DNA of 10,739 bases from DAIDKA01 sp035943195 (GTDB taxonomy: Bacteria > Pseudomonadota > Gammaproteobacteria > Steroidobacterales > Steroidobacteraceae): NCBI GenBank assembly GCA_035943195.1, contig DASZCK010000051.1:1-10739 (forward strand), written 5' to 3'. Positions within the stretch are counted from its first letter, which is position 1. The number at the start of each line of letters is the position of its first letter. A program made the translations under genes and the position numbers. The notes below the pieces were generated by a model. That model did not search any database. It was not told the origin of the DNA and saw only the letters and a list, made by a program, of their open reading frames with translations. Positions 1 to 7,061 of the stretch are shown one piece after another.

Positions 1-1360
1 CCTGGAAATCGCTAAGCGCCTGGTAGGTAAGTCCCGGACCCACACCACCCAGCCCGGTACCGGTGTTGTTCAATGACGCCAGTATGGCACCCATTGAGGT
101 TTGAAAGTCCAGGCCCGACAGCAGCAGGGCGAAGATCAGCAGCGCCGCCGTCATGAAGTACAGGAATATGAAAGCCAGCACCGAGTTGCAGACGCGATCC
201 GGTACCGGCCGGCCGCCGATCCGCACCGGCGCCACGGCGCTGGGATGCACCAGCAGCTTCAACTCCCGTCCGGCCTGGCGTGCGAGCAGCAGGGTGCGGA
301 ACATCTTGATGCCGCCGCCGGCCGAGCCGGTGCTGGAAACGATGCAGGACAGGAACACCATCCAGTACGGCGCGAACACCGGCCATCTTGAATAGTCCTG
401 TGATACCAGGCCGGAGGTCGTCGCAACCGACACGACGTTGAACAGCGCGTGGCGCAGGCCGAGGCCGAAGCTGGCGTAGGTGTGGTGGAACTCCAGCACC
501 ATGGCGATGCCCAGCACGCTCACCGCCAGCACCAGCAGCACGGCGCGCGCCTCCGGATCGCGCGTATACGGGGCCAGTGACAGCTGGCGCAGCGCCAGGA
601 AGTGACGCGAGAAACTCAGCGAGGCGACGATGATCAATGCGCACAGCGTGAGTTCAATGGCCGGCGAGTTGAAGTAGGCGATGTTGGCGTCATGGGTGGA
701 AAAGGCGCCCAGGCCGACCGCGGAAAAACAGTGACAGACCGCATCCAGCCAGGACATCCCCGCCAGCCGCAGCGCCACGATGCCCACCGCCGTGATGGCG
801 CAATAGACCAGCCACAGCGACTTGGCGGTGCCGGTCAGGCGCGGTGTGATCTTGTCGTCCTTCATCGGGCCCGGCGTTTCCGCCTTGTACAGCTGCATGC
901 CGCCCACGCCCAGCAACGGCAGCACCGCCACCGCCAGCACGATGATCCCTAAGCCCCCGAACCAGTGCAGCGTGCAGCGCCAGACATTGATGGCCGGCGC
1001 CAGATGATCGAGGCCGGTGAGCATGGTCGCACCGGTGGTGGTCAGCCCCGACATGGTCTCGAAGTAGGCGTCGGTGAAGGTCAGTCGCGGAACCAGCAGC
1101 AGCAGCGGAATGGTCGCGGCGGCCGACATCAGGGCCCAGCCCAGGGTCACCAGCAGAAAGCCATCGCGCGGCTTGAGCTCGCGAGCATGACGTCGGGTGG
1201 CCGCGGCAATGCCGTAGCCAACGCCCGCAGTGACCACGCCGCTCAACAGGAAGTACCCGGCCGTTCCGTCCTGCGCGACCAGCGCCGTGAGCAACGGCAG
1301 TGCGAAGGTGGCGCCGAAGGCGCTAAGAATCAGGCCCAGGACATGGATGACGCCGAGCAA
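1..1360 (-). CDS. trkH: TrkH potassium uptake channel subunit (3' end cut by window edge)
   Basis: This is the membrane subunit of the Trk K+ uptake system, which moves potassium into the cytoplasm under control of the TrkA ring encoded just upstream. The visible 453 codons form a very hydrophobic protein with the four selectivity-filter loops of the TrkH/KtrB family: SGLTTTGATM (residues 104-113), GLGAFSTHD (216-224), SVATTSGL (311-318) and NNTGTGLGG (431-439). The internal WFGGLGIIVLAVAVLPLLG (133-151) and the glycine run GSAGGGIK (345-352) are also family hallmarks. By comparison with E. coli TrkH, roughly 30 C-terminal residues lie outside the window. No ATG or GTG is in frame near the 5' end. 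The TTG at 1360-1358 is chosen because it sits 6 nt after an AGGT Shine-Dalgarno-like sequence and the N-terminus then aligns with the family. The fourth filter loop reads GTG where GPG is usual. Family assignment is very secure; the exact start is less so. Confidence 0.95.
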   Translation of the reverse strand, partial: MLGVIHVLGLILSAFGATFALPLLTALVAQDGTAGYFLLSGVVTAGVGYGIAAATRRHARELKPRDGFLLVTLGWALMSAAATIPLLLLVPRLTFTDAYFETMSGLTTTGATMLTGLDHLAPAINVWRCTLHWFGGLGIIVLAVAVLPLLGVGGMQLYKAETPGPMKDDKITPRLTGTAKSLWLVYCAITAVGIVALRLAGMSWLDAVCHCFSAVGLGAFSTHDANIAYFNSPAIELTLCALIIVASLSFSRHFLALRQLSLAPYTRDPEARAVLLVLAVSVLGIAMVLEFHHTYASFGLGLRHALFNVVSVATTSGLVSQDYSRWPVFAPYWMVFLSCIVSSTGSAGGGIKMFRTLLLARQAGRELKLLVHPSAVAPVRIGGRPVPDRVCNSVLAFIFLYFMTAALLIFALLLSGLDFQTSMGAILASLNNTGTGLGGVGPGLTYQALSDFQ

Positions 1361-1366
1361 GCGATG

Positions 1367-1371
1367 ACCTA
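1367..1371 (-). promoter_or_regulatory. Probable ribosome binding site of trkH, overlapping the trkA stop codon
   Basis: The minus strand reads TAGGT here: TAG is the trkA stop codon and AGGT is complementary to the 16S rRNA tail. It ends 6 nt before the TTG codon at 1360. With no ATG or GTG in frame nearby, this site decides the trkH start and suggests that trkH translation is coupled to termination on trkA. Confidence 0.55.
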
Positions 1372-2739
1372 GCGCGCCGGCCCGGTGAACAGCCGTTCGA
1401 TGGCATCGACGTGGCGCCGATCCGCGAGAAACAGGATCACATGATCATCGGCCTGCACCACCGTGTCATGGTGGCACATGATCACCTCGTCGCCGCGCAC
1501 GATGGCGCCGATCGAAGCGCCCTCGGGCAGCTTCAGTTCCTCGACCCGTCGTCCGACCACCCGCGAGGTCGTCTCCGTGCCGTGGACGATGGCCTCCAGG
1601 GCCTCGGCCGAACCGCGGCGCAGCGAGTGCACCTTCACCACGTCGCCGCGCCGTACGTGCGAAAGCAGTGAGCCGATGGTGATGGTCTGCGGCGAGATCG
1701 CGATGTCGATGCTGCCGCTTTCCATCAGCTCCGCGTAGGAGGGCTTGTTGATGAGCGCCATGACCTTGCGTGCACCCAGGCGCTTGGCCAGCATGGCCGA
1801 GAGGATGTTGGCCTCTTCCGAATTCGTCAGGGCGGCGAACACGTCGGTGCTGTCGATGTTCTCCTCGATCAGCAGTTCCTCGTCGGCCGCATCGCCATGC
1901 AGCACGATGGTGTTCTCCAACAGCTCAGCCACGCGCCGTGCGCGCTGCGCATCACGTTCGATGAGCTTCACCTGGCTGGTCTTCTCCAGTGCGCGCGCCA
2001 GGCGCAGGCCGATATTGCCGCCACCGGCGATGACGATGCGGCGCGTCGGGCTCTCATCCTTGCGCATCTCGCCCATCACCCGGCGGATGTAGTCGCGGCC
2101 GGCGAGGAAGAACACCTCATCGCCGTCCTCGATCACGGTCTCGCCATCCGGGCGTACCGCGCCGGTATTGCGATAGATGGCGACGATGCGCGCTTCGGTG
2201 CTGGGGATGTGTTCGCGCAGCTCGCGCAGGCGCTGCCCCACCAGCTTCCCGTCCCGGCGCGCGCGCACGCCGACCAGGCGTACCTTGCCATCCGCGAAAT
2301 CCAGCACCTGCAGCGTGCCGGGATAGTTGACCAGGCGCTCGATGTATTCGGTTACCAGCCGTTCGGGGCTGATGAAGAAATCCACCGCCAGCGCATCGTC
2401 GCTGAAGAGCTCCGGCCGAGCAGTGTATTCGGCCGAACGTATGCGCGCGATCTTGGTGGGCGTCCGGAACAGGGTGTCCGCGACCTCGCAGGCCATGATG
2501 TTCACTTCATCACTGTTGGTGAGCGCGATGATGATGTCGGCCTCGGCGGCGCCGGCGGCTTCGAGCACCGACGGGTAGGCGCCATTGCCGGCGACCGTGC
2601 GGATGTCGAGGCGGTCCTGCAGGTCGCGCAGGATGTCCTCGTTGACATCCACCACGGTGACCTCATTGGCCTCTTCGCGGGACAGCTGGTAGGCAACCGT
2701 TCTGCCGACCTGCCCCGCCCCCAGGATGACGATTTTCAT
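1369..2739 (-). CDS. trkA: TrkA, NAD-binding regulatory subunit of Trk potassium uptake
   Basis: This is a cytoplasmic peripheral protein that binds NAD(H) and nucleotides and gates the TrkH channel. The 456 aa product, the usual TrkA length, has two tandem RCK (TrkA-N/TrkA-C) units. The first Rossmann fold begins at residue 1 with GAGQVG (7-12) and the ribose-binding acidic residue D31 in VTVVDVNED. The second begins near 234 with GGGNIG (239-244) and E261 in VKLIERD. Each is followed by a TrkA-C ligand-sensing domain (roughly 140-225 and 370-456). The ATG start gives the canonical MKIVILGAGQVG N-terminus. It lies 12 nt after the uvrD stop with no convincing Shine-Dalgarno, so coupling to uvrD translation is possible. 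trkH follows after 8 nt, giving a compact trkA-trkH unit; in E. coli the two genes are at separate loci. Confidence 0.98.
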   Translation of the reverse strand: MKIVILGAGQVGRTVAYQLSREEANEVTVVDVNEDILRDLQDRLDIRTVAGNGAYPSVLEAAGAAEADIIIALTNSDEVNIMACEVADTLFRTPTKIARIRSAEYTARPELFSDDALAVDFFISPERLVTEYIERLVNYPGTLQVLDFADGKVRLVGVRARRDGKLVGQRLRELREHIPSTEARIVAIYRNTGAVRPDGETVIEDGDEVFFLAGRDYIRRVMGEMRKDESPTRRIVIAGGGNIGLRLARALEKTSQVKLIERDAQRARRVAELLENTIVLHGDAADEELLIEENIDSTDVFAALTNSEEANILSAMLAKRLGARKVMALINKPSYAELMESGSIDIAISPQTITIGSLLSHVRRGDVVKVHSLRRGSAEALEAIVHGTETTSRVVGRRVEELKLPEGASIGAIVRGDEVIMCHHDTVVQADDHVILFLADRRHVDAIERLFTGPAR

Positions 2740-2751
2740 GTGGAGATTAAG

Positions 2752-4941
2752 TCACACCGGCTCGAGGTTCGCGTACTGGAGCATAAGCCACTTGGTACCC
2801 TGCTGCTCGAAATTCACCTGGACGCGTGCATGCGCGCCGTTGCCTTCGAGGTTCAGGATCACACCCTCGCCGAACTTGCCGTGGCGCACCCGCGCGCCTA
2901 AGCCCATGCCGGGTTGCCCGTTGCCCACCGCTTCGCGCAGTGCACCGCTGCGCAGCGTGGCGGGTGTATTGAAGCGGCCGCCGAACACCGGTCGGGCGAC
3001 CGGCACCCGCGCCCGCACCTCTTCAATCAGCTCCGCCGGCAGCTCCTTGATGAAACGCGACGGGGCACCATAGGTGTCCATGCCATGCAGACGCCGCTGT
3101 TCGGCGTAGGTGAGATACAGCTGCCGCATCGCGCGCGTCATGCCCACATAGGCCAGACGGCGCTCTTCCTCCAGCCCTTCGATGTCGTTCAATGAACGCT
3201 GATGCGGGAACAGGCCGTCTTCCATTCCCGACAGGAACACCACCGGAAACTCCAGGCCTTTCGCCGTATGCAGCGTCATCATCTGGATGCAGTCTTCCCA
3301 GGCATCCGCCTGGCCCTCGCCGGACTCCAGCACGGCATGCGCGAGAAAGGCCGCGAGCGGCGGCAGATCCTCGCTGCCCTCGCCGGTGAAGCCGCGGGCT
3401 GCGCTCACCAGCTCCTCGAGGTTCTCCACCCGTGTCTCGCCGCGTTCGCCCTTTTCCTGCCGAAAATGCTCGATGAGGCCGCTGTGGTTGATGACGTGGT
3501 CGACCTGTTCGTGCAGCGGCATGCCCTGGATTTCGCGCTCCAGGCGCTCTATCAGCTGCATGAAACCGTGCACCGCCGCGGCCGCCTTGGGTCCGAGCGC
3601 CTCGCCGATGCAGGCGCCGGCGGCGTCCCACAGGCTCTGGCCTGAGCCCTTGGCGGTCTCGCGCACGATGTCCAGGCTCTTGGCGCCGATGCCGCGGGTG
3701 GGCAGGTTCACCACGCGTTCGAAGGAGGCGTCGTCGAGGCGATTGGAGATCAGGCGCAGGTAGGCGAGCGCGTCCTTGATTTCAGCGCGCTCGAAGAACC
3801 GCAGACCCCCGTACACCTTGTAGGGAATGCGGGCCGAGAGAAACACTTCTTCGAACACTCGCGACTGCGCATTGGAGCGGTACAGAATGGCCACTTCGCT
3901 GCGCTGCCCGCCGCGCTGGGTCCAATCGCGAATGCGTTGCAGCACGAACTCCGCTTCATCGCGCTCGTTGAAGGCCGCGTACACCCGAATGGGATCACCG
4001 CGCGCCCCATCGGTCCACAGGGTCTTGCCGAGGCGCCCGGCGTTGTGGGCGATCAGCGCATTGGCGCCATTGAGGATGGTGCCGGTCGAGCGGTAGTTCT
4101 GTTCCAGGCGAAACAGCTTCGCGTGCGGAAAATCGCTCCGGAACTGATGCAGATTCTCGACCCGCGCGCCGCGCCAGCGATAGATGGACTGGTCGTCATC
4201 ACCCACCGCGAATGGCTGCACCACGCTGCCGGCGAGCAGCTTCATCCAGCCGTACTGGATGGCGTTGGTGTCCTGAAACTCATCGATCAGCACGTGCCGG
4301 AAGCGGTTGCGATAATGATCCAGCAGCGCCGGCTGGTCGCGCCACAGCTCAAAGGCCCGCAACAGGAGCTCGGCGAAATCCACCACACCGGCACGCGCGC
4401 AGGCCTCCTCGTAGTCCGCGTACAGGCGGATCAGCTGGCGGCGTGTCGGGTCGTTGCCGTCCTTCAGATGCTTCGGCCGGTGGCCTTCGTCCTTGTTCGA
4501 ATTGATGAAGCCCTGCACCTCGCGCGGCACCCAGCGGGTCTCATCCAGGCCCTGCGCCTTGATCAGTTTCTTCAACAGGCGCAGCTGGTCCTCGGAATCG
4601 AGGATCTGAAACCCCTGCACCAGTCCGGCCTCGCGCCAATGCATCCGCAGCAGCCGGTGCGCAATGCCGTGGAAGGTGCCGATCCACAGCGACTGCGCCG
4701 AGTAGCCGAGCAGGCTCTCGATTCTGCCGCGCATCTCCCCGGCCGCCTTGTTGGTGAAGGTCACCGCGAGGATGCTGTGGGGCGAGACATTCTCGACCTG
4801 GCACAGCCAGGCGAGGCGGTGGATGAGTACGCGGGTCTTGCCGCTGCCGGCGCCGGCGAGCACCAATACTGGACCGACGGGCGCGGTCACGGCCGCGCGC
4901 TGGGCGTCGTTCAACGACGCGAGGATGGGAGACAAATCCAT
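2752..4941 (-). CDS. uvrD: DNA helicase II UvrD (3'-5' superfamily 1A helicase)
   Basis: This ATP-driven 3'-5' helicase acts in nucleotide excision repair (removing UvrC and the excised oligonucleotide), methyl-directed mismatch repair and clearing of recombination or transcription intermediates. The 729 aa product has all SF1A motifs in order: Walker A AGAGSGKT (29-36), TFTNKAAGEM (61-70), DEFQDTN with Walker B acids D220/E221, GDDDQSIYRWRGA (247-259), QNYRST (281-286), TLHTAKGLEFPVVFLSG (556-572) and EERRLAYVGMTRA (592-604). A Tudor-like C-terminal domain (about 682-729) carries HGKFGEG and ends in WLMLQYANLEPV. This domain and the length, close to E. coli UvrD at 720 aa, separate it from Rep and PcrA. 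The ATG start gives the normal N-terminus (NDAQRAAV near residue 11). There is no Shine-Dalgarno upstream; instead a possible -10 element lies about 10 nt away. No LexA box is visible, although uvrD is SOS-regulated in E. coli. Confidence 0.98.
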   Translation of the reverse strand: MDLSPILASLNDAQRAAVTAPVGPVLVLAGAGSGKTRVLIHRLAWLCQVENVSPHSILAVTFTNKAAGEMRGRIESLLGYSAQSLWIGTFHGIAHRLLRMHWREAGLVQGFQILDSEDQLRLLKKLIKAQGLDETRWVPREVQGFINSNKDEGHRPKHLKDGNDPTRRQLIRLYADYEEACARAGVVDFAELLLRAFELWRDQPALLDHYRNRFRHVLIDEFQDTNAIQYGWMKLLAGSVVQPFAVGDDDQSIYRWRGARVENLHQFRSDFPHAKLFRLEQNYRSTGTILNGANALIAHNAGRLGKTLWTDGARGDPIRVYAAFNERDEAEFVLQRIRDWTQRGGQRSEVAILYRSNAQSRVFEEVFLSARIPYKVYGGLRFFERAEIKDALAYLRLISNRLDDASFERVVNLPTRGIGAKSLDIVRETAKGSGQSLWDAAGACIGEALGPKAAAAVHGFMQLIERLEREIQGMPLHEQVDHVINHSGLIEHFRQEKGERGETRVENLEELVSAARGFTGEGSEDLPPLAAFLAHAVLESGEGQADAWEDCIQMMTLHTAKGLEFPVVFLSGMEDGLFPHQRSLNDIEGLEEERRLAYVGMTRAMRQLYLTYAEQRRLHGMDTYGAPSRFIKELPAELIEEVRARVPVARPVFGGRFNTPATLRSGALREAVGNGQPGMGLGARVRHGKFGEGVILNLEGNGAHARVQVNFEQQGTKWLMLQYANLEPV

Positions 4942-4950
4942 GGGACGCGC

Positions 4951-4977
4951 ATTCTATACCACGCACGCCCGAATCAA
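4951..4977 (-). promoter_or_regulatory. Candidate promoter for uvrD-trkA-trkH
   Basis: The only gap over 30 nt in the window contains, on the minus strand, TAGAAT (4956-4951, 5 of 6 matches to the sigma-70 -10 consensus), within TGGTATAGAAT. TTGATT (4977-4972) is a possible -35 with a short 15 nt spacer. It overlaps the stop codon of the upstream AI-2E family gene. Transcription from this -10 would begin about 3 nt before the uvrD ATG, giving an almost leaderless mRNA, consistent with the absent Shine-Dalgarno. The spacer is suboptimal, so this is tentative. Confidence 0.35.
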
Positions 4978-6035
4978 GACGTGTGGGTCGGGACGTCGGT
5001 GACCGAGCGTACGATTTCTACCACGAGGCTGATCAGTACCGGTCCGATGACGAAGCCGATGAAGCCAAAGGCGCTGACGCCGCCGATGGCGCCGACGAAT
5101 ACCGCCAGGGCGGAAACCTCGGCGTGGCGGGACGTCAGCAGGGGGCGGATGAGCTGCTCGCCCAGTGCCAGGAGGCCGCACCACACCAAGAGGAAGATCG
5201 CCGCGCCCCAGCGGCCGATGACCATGAGATAGAGAATGGCCGGCACCAGCACCACGGCGGAACCGATCGCGGGAATGAAGGAAGCCGCGGCGGCGAGCGC
5301 GCCGAATACCACCGGGGAGGGCAGGCCGATGATGGCGAAACCGATGCCGATGAGCACTCCCTGCAGCAGGGCCGTCATCGTCGTGCCGTAGACCACGGCG
5401 CGCATCACCGCGACCAGGTTGTTGATCAAGAGGTCGCTGCGCTCGGCTTCCACCGGAATCAGCCGTGCGAGATGCCGCACGATGCTGCGGCCATCGAGCA
5501 ACAGGAAGAACAGCAGAAACAGGGTCAGCACGAACTGTATGACGGTGCCGGCCACCTCCACGGCAAAGGCACCACTCAGGGTGGCGGCAGTCTGCAGGGC
5601 GGCGTGCGCGGTCTGCGTGACCCAATCCTGAATCTGCACGGCGCTGACCGGCAGGTTCGCCTGCACCAGGCGCACCACGGGCCCGAGCACCGGGTAGCTC
5701 GCCAGATCACCGCCCACCCCGGGAATCGACAAGGTACCCTGCTTGAAACTGCTGACCAGGCTGCTCACCTGCCGGGCAAACACCAGGGCCAGCATGCTCA
5801 GCGGCGCGATGATCACGAACGGCGTCAGCAGGGTGATGAGCAACGCCGCGAGCTCGCGGCGATGTTTCAAGGCCCGCGACAGCCGCACCTGCACCGGATA
5901 CAGCAGAAAGGCCAGCACCGTGGCGGAGGTCAGGGCCCCGGCCAAGGGGTCGAGCATCCGCAGCAACAGATAGCCCAGAATGGCCAGCGTGACCAGGGCG
6001 AAGGCGCCGCGGTAGAAGGGCGAGTAGCGTTCCAC
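4974..6035 (-). CDS. AI-2E/PerM family integral membrane transporter
   Basis: This 353 aa polytopic inner-membrane protein belongs to the AI-2E transporter (PerM/YdiK/TqsA) family. Members have been linked to export of autoinducer-2 or to ion/proton exchange; the substrate here cannot be read from sequence. Hydrophobic segments lie at about 11-28, 31-48, 62-87, 160-182, 218-240, 243-272, 277-297 and 305-342, with a soluble loop between about 90 and 158, as is typical of the family. Family signatures include GLPSPVVFGALAAAASFIPAIGS (237-259), EQLIRPLL (293-300) and the glycine-rich GAIGGVSAFGFIGFVIGPV (315-333). The GTG start at 6035 lies 10 nt after the diheme peroxidase stop. An AGG-type Shine-Dalgarno overlaps that stop, and no other start exists before the first membrane helix. 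It is likely co-transcribed with the genes upstream; a functional link to them is not evident. Confidence 0.9.
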   Translation of the reverse strand: MERYSPFYRGAFALVTLAILGYLLLRMLDPLAGALTSATVLAFLLYPVQVRLSRALKHRRELAALLITLLTPFVIIAPLSMLALVFARQVSSLVSSFKQGTLSIPGVGGDLASYPVLGPVVRLVQANLPVSAVQIQDWVTQTAHAALQTAATLSGAFAVEVAGTVIQFVLTLFLLFFLLLDGRSIVRHLARLIPVEAERSDLLINNLVAVMRAVVYGTTMTALLQGVLIGIGFAIIGLPSPVVFGALAAAASFIPAIGSAVVLVPAILYLMVIGRWGAAIFLLVWCGLLALGEQLIRPLLTSRHAEVSALAVFVGAIGGVSAFGFIGFVIGPVLISLVVEIVRSVTDVPTHTS

Positions 6036-6045
6036 GGCCGCCAGC

Positions 6046-7056
6046 CTAACCGGATTGCGGCGGGGTGAGATAGCCGCGATCGGTCAGGCTGCCCAGAAAC
6101 ACCTTCAGATCGCCACGTTCCGTGGCATCCAGGCTGAAGGGCCGCAGCCGCGGGTCGCGCCGGCCGCCGTGGCGGTTGTCCGGCGTGTGCCCCACGCGCT
6201 GATAGTGATCGAGCACGGCATCCAGATCGGCGAAGCGGCCGTCATGCATGTAAGGCGCGGTGACCGCGATGTTGCGCAGCGTCGGTACCCGCACCGGCCC
6301 CACGCCCAGGCCGTCATCGGCGAAGCTCGCCTTGCCCGTGGCGCCGAGACTGTCGCGCCAGGCGCCGGAAAAGTTGAAACCCGAGTGGCAGCCCGAGCAG
6401 CCGAGGCGCCGGGAGAAGAACAGCGCCATGCCGCGTTTGGCCGCTGCCGACAGGGCCGTGTGCTGCCCGTCGAACACATAGGCGTCAAAAGCCGAGTGAC
6501 CCCCGATGAGCGTGCGCTCGAAGGCCGCAATGGCCTTGATCACCCGCTCTATCGACACGCCGGCGCCGAAGGCGGCGGCGAACTGCTGCCGGTAGGTCGG
6601 ATCGGCCGCGAGGGCCTGAGTCACCGCCCGCTCGCGCCCCGCGAGGCCGATCTCCGGCGGATGGCGATTGAAGAGGGGCTGGCGCATCTGCATTTCCAGC
6701 GACGTGACGGCCGGATGCTGCCAGCCGAAGGAAAGGTTGTAGGCGACGTTCACCAGTGACATGGCGCTGCGTGTCAGCGTGGCGCCGGTCGCACCCACCG
6801 CCAGCGCGCGGCCGTCGGTGTAGCTGCGCAGCGGGTCGTGGCAACTGGCACAGCTGTAGCGGCCGGTTGCCGAGAGCTTGGTTTCCTGGAACAGGCGCTG
6901 CCCGAGGCTGACCTTTGCGGCCGACATCGGATTGTCGGCCGGCACGAAGGGTGTGGGAAAGCCGCGTGGCAGATGCCATTCAAACGCCGGGATGGCAGGT
7001 GCCGCGGCCGACACCAGCGCCGGGCCCAACAGCAGCAGGGCCGGGCACCAGCGCAT
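6046..7056 (-). CDS. Exported diheme c-type cytochrome of the MauG/cytochrome c peroxidase superfamily
   Basis: This is a periplasmic diheme enzyme that either reduces H2O2 with electrons from a small donor (CcpA type) or performs oxidative protein modification (MauG/MbnH type). The 336 aa precursor opens with a Sec signal peptide (MRWCPALLLLGPALVSAAA, residues 1-19). Two heme c sites are present: CASCH (69-73) and CSGCH (220-224). The family segment YNLSFGWQHP (106-115) carries W112 at the place of the inter-heme tryptophan, and APYMHDGRF (267-275) carries the conserved H271. Where CcpA enzymes have a distal methionine about 15-20 residues later, this protein has HYQRVGH with Y284/Y285-region tyrosine, resembling MauG; this is an inference by eye. 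The ATG at 7056 is preferred over an upstream GTG at 7140, which would overlap the TPR gene by 79 nt and bury the signal peptide. The start lies 5 nt after the TPR stop with little Shine-Dalgarno, suggesting coupled translation. Family secure, substrate unknown. Confidence 0.92.
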   Translation of the reverse strand: MRWCPALLLLGPALVSAAAPAIPAFEWHLPRGFPTPFVPADNPMSAAKVSLGQRLFQETKLSATGRYSCASCHDPLRSYTDGRALAVGATGATLTRSAMSLVNVAYNLSFGWQHPAVTSLEMQMRQPLFNRHPPEIGLAGRERAVTQALAADPTYRQQFAAAFGAGVSIERVIKAIAAFERTLIGGHSAFDAYVFDGQHTALSAAAKRGMALFFSRRLGCSGCHSGFNFSGAWRDSLGATGKASFADDGLGVGPVRVPTLRNIAVTAPYMHDGRFADLDAVLDHYQRVGHTPDNRHGGRRDPRLRPFSLDATERGDLKVFLGSLTDRGYLTPPQSG

Positions 7057-7061
7057 GGGTT

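Noticed and set aside
12..644. Minus-strand open frame of 210 codons inside trkH
   Set aside because: It is in another frame on the same strand; the TrkH frame holds all four filter loops, while this one has an Arg/Ala/Gly-rich product with no motif.
2740..2751. Possible terminator or promoter between uvrD and trkA
   Set aside because: The 12 nt gap has no room for a hairpin or promoter and shows none extending into the flanking codons that I could identify by eye.
1897..2901. Plus-strand open frame of 334 codons opposite trkA
   Set aside because: Shadow frame: composition is biased to His, Asp, Ala and Gln and no family is recognisable, while trkA on the other strand is intact.
3937..5232. 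Plus-strand open frame of 431 codons opposite uvrD
   Set aside because: It crosses the uvrD start and the end of the AI-2E family gene, has no domain signature and lies opposite a full-length conserved helicase.
6035..6046. Quorum-sensing system implied by the AI-2E family gene
   Set aside because: The family name is historical; no luxS or receptor gene is in the window, and many members are not autoinducer transporters.
4983..6068. Plus-strand open frame of 361 codons opposite the AI-2E family gene
   Set aside because: Strongly Gln/His/Gly/Asp-rich low-information product, typical of the antisense of a hydrophobic membrane protein gene.
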